DNA from: Paenibacillus sp. UNC451MF
GTDB taxonomy: Bacteria; Bacillota; Bacilli; Paenibacillales; NBRC-103111
Reading direction: 5' to 3'
Assembly (NCBI RefSeq): GCF_000686845.1
Contig: NZ_JMLS01000028.1
Coordinates: 39,932-103,931 of the forward strand
Length of the DNA stretch: 64,000 nt
The position numbers and the translations under genes are program-made. The notes under the pieces were generated by a model. The model was not told where the DNA came from. It saw only the letters and a list, made by a program, of their open reading frames with translations, and ran no database searches. Shown here one piece after another: positions 62,858 to 64,000 of this stretch. Every line of letters starts with the position of its first letter. The first letter of the stretch is position 1.

Positions 62858-63053
62858 ACCTAACAAGTAGAATTCAAGTTTTTTACCAATAAAAAACTAT
62901 AGGCTATTATATTCTTGCTTTAACTAATATAAGCAAATTTAATCAAGTTTTTTTCTCTTTTTCCAACCCATTTCATCATTATTATTTATAGTGAATGAAT
63001 TTAGTTTAAATAATCGTGCAATTAAAAAGAGCATGGGTAGGGGATAAGCATAA

Positions 63054-63830
63054 TTGAAACCTATAATACAACTACTTCACTTTGGCTATCATCAGGCGAT
63101 GAGCTGCATATTTCCTGTTGCTATCTTTGGAACTTTGGCTCTCTCTAATGTGATTAAGGTGCCATTCATACATCGTTACGATGCTATTTTAATTATATTG
63201 CTTGGGGTTCAATACCTTATGTATCGCTGTCATTTAGAGACACGAGATGAAATCAAAGTAATCTGTATATTTCACTTGATTGGTTTGGTACTGGAGTTGT
63301 ATAAGGTAAGGATGGGATCATGGTCATACCCAGATCCTGGATATACGAAGCTGCTCGGTGTCCCGCTCTACAGCGGTTTTATGTATGCTAGTGTAGCAAG
63401 CTATATGTGTCAGGTATGGCGGAGACTGAGAATGGACATGACCGGCTGGCCTGGTCTTACATCTTCCGTACTGCTAGGTGGAGCTATCTATTTCAACTTT
63501 TTCACTCATCATTTTATTCCCGATTTCCGTTGGTGGCTTACTGCTCTTGTATTTATTGTTTTCTGGAAAACATGGATCATCTATCGGGTACGGACTTTAA
63601 CTTATCGAATGCCCTTAACGCTTGCGTTTATTATTGTAGGTGTTTTCATCTGGTTAGCAGAGAATATTGCCACATTTTTTGGTGCTTGGAAATACCCTGA
63701 CCAGTACCAAACCTGGAAGCTAGTTAGTTTCAATAAGATAAGCTCATGGTTCCTTCTGGTAATCATTAGCGTCATCATCGTTGCCCAGCTTAAACATGTC
63801 AAAGCTAGTCGAACAACGAACGAATCTTAG
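63054..63830 (+). CDS. DUF817 family membrane protein
   Basis: 258 residues, TTG start with TAGGGG ten bases upstream. About seven membrane segments, with family-like blocks VRMGSWSYPDPGYTKLLGVPLYSGFMYASVASYM and ENIATFFGAWKYPDQYQTW (the second cut to family core). DUF817 proteins have no assigned function. It stands alone before an IS element. Confidence 0.8.
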   Translation: MKPIIQLLHFGYHQAMSCIFPVAIFGTLALSNVIKVPFIHRYDAILIILLGVQYLMYRCHLETRDEIKVICIFHLIGLVLELYKVRMGSWSYPDPGYTKLLGVPLYSGFMYASVASYMCQVWRRLRMDMTGWPGLTSSVLLGGAIYFNFFTHHFIPDFRWWLTALVFIVFWKTWIIYRVRTLTYRMPLTLAFIIVGVFIWLAENIATFFGAWKYPDQYQTWKLVSFNKISSWFLLVIISVIIVAQLKHVKASRTTNES

Positions 63831-63867
63831 TCCAGCTAGCTTTTCTCTCAAAGAGCCACCTCGGATT

Positions 63868-64000
63868 TGAACTGCACCCCTTATAGTGGACATTGGTAAA
63901 ACACCCTGGTGTTAATAACCGATGAAAACTGTAGGGGGTGCTTTTCGTTATGGCAAAAAAGGGGCAAAAGCTCACGACGTATAGCTTTGAGATAAGGAAA
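63868..64000 (+). mobile_element. Left end of an IS3-family insertion sequence (cut by window end)
   Basis: TGAACTGCACCCCTTATAG begins a terminal region of the type seen at IS3/IS150-group ends in this kind of genome, 38 bases after the DUF817 stop. A transposase-type frame starts 82 bases inside. The right end and target duplication are outside the window, so limits are provisional. Confidence 0.65.
63950..64000 (+). CDS. IS3-family transposase OrfA, N-terminal fragment
   Basis: The first 17 codons (MAKKGQKLTTYSFEIRK) match the start of the helix-turn-helix OrfA protein of IS3/IS150-group elements (MAKKGQ...Y..E.K). AGGGGGTG precedes the ATG. The frame is open at the window end, so the gene is partial only because the window stops. 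Confidence 0.65.
   Translation, partial: MAKKGQKLTTYSFEIRK

Overview
The window looks like chromosomal DNA of a spore-forming Bacillota, most likely a Paenibacillus-type bacterium (inference). The signs are strong GGAGG-type ribosome binding sites, frequent TTG/GTG starts, a GerA-type germinant receptor operon, a Bce-type ABC transporter with YxeA, HxlR/AraC/TetR regulators, a PL10 pectate lyase, a CcpA (cre) site, a LexA/DinR-type SOS box and moderate GC. I recognised no rRNA, tRNA, CRISPR or prophage. Most of it is an accessory and catabolic stretch made of small independent transcription units, many closed by clear intrinsic terminators, with several decaying genes between them.

Layout. 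1-6.3 kb: a cobalamin riboswitch with an attenuator controls a five-gene Nik/Opp-type ABC importer plus a SAM methyltransferase. 6.3-9.1 kb: a YdeI-like gene, a broken VOC gene, a divergent HxlR/DoxX pair and an intact VOC gene. 9.3-12.8 kb: an FAD oxidoreductase, a beta-CASP metallo-beta-lactamase-fold protein and a histidine phosphatase. 12.9-17.3 kb: an AraC regulator divergent from an orphan sugar-type binding lipoprotein with a cre site, then a VWA lipoprotein. 17.4-21.5 kb: a two-component system between remnants of a DedA gene and a PAP2 gene, then a TVP38-type membrane protein and an NlpC/P60 hydrolase. 21.8-23.8 kb: an acyltransferase and a small membrane protein.

23.9-29.1 kb: a run of SMI1/KNR4, Imm22-like and unrecognised proteins that resembles a toxin-immunity island without a toxin. 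29.4-32.4 kb: a PL10 pectate lyase, an SGNH esterase and a convergent deaminase. 33-42 kb: a GyrI-like protein, a MATE exporter, a secreted beta-propeller protein, a TetR regulator divergent from an MFS exporter and an alcohol dehydrogenase, and a DHA2-type drug exporter. 42-46 kb: a GerA-GerC-GerB operon behind a possible sigma-G promoter. 46-50.9 kb: an SDR, then an AraC regulator divergent from a phytanoyl-CoA-dioxygenase/HEAT fusion and an enolase-superfamily enzyme.

51-64 kb: an Hfq-like gene whose start is displaced by one base, a pentapeptide-repeat protein, a BceAB-YxeA-DUF418-response regulator-kinase module with an unusual sensor kinase, an SOS box before a micro-ORF and a shikimate-kinase-like gene, a VOC gene with a stop at codon 5, an M3 oligopeptidase, a DUF817 protein, and the left end of an IS3-family element cut by the window edge.

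Recurring themes are transport under metabolite or stress control (B12, CcpA, two-component systems, LexA), envelope-antibiotic defence, and gene decay by small frameshifts. The points most worth checking are the B12-controlled Nik/Opp operon, the PhyH-HEAT operon, the Hfq-like gene, the orphan immunity island and the decayed lipid-carrier recycling locus.
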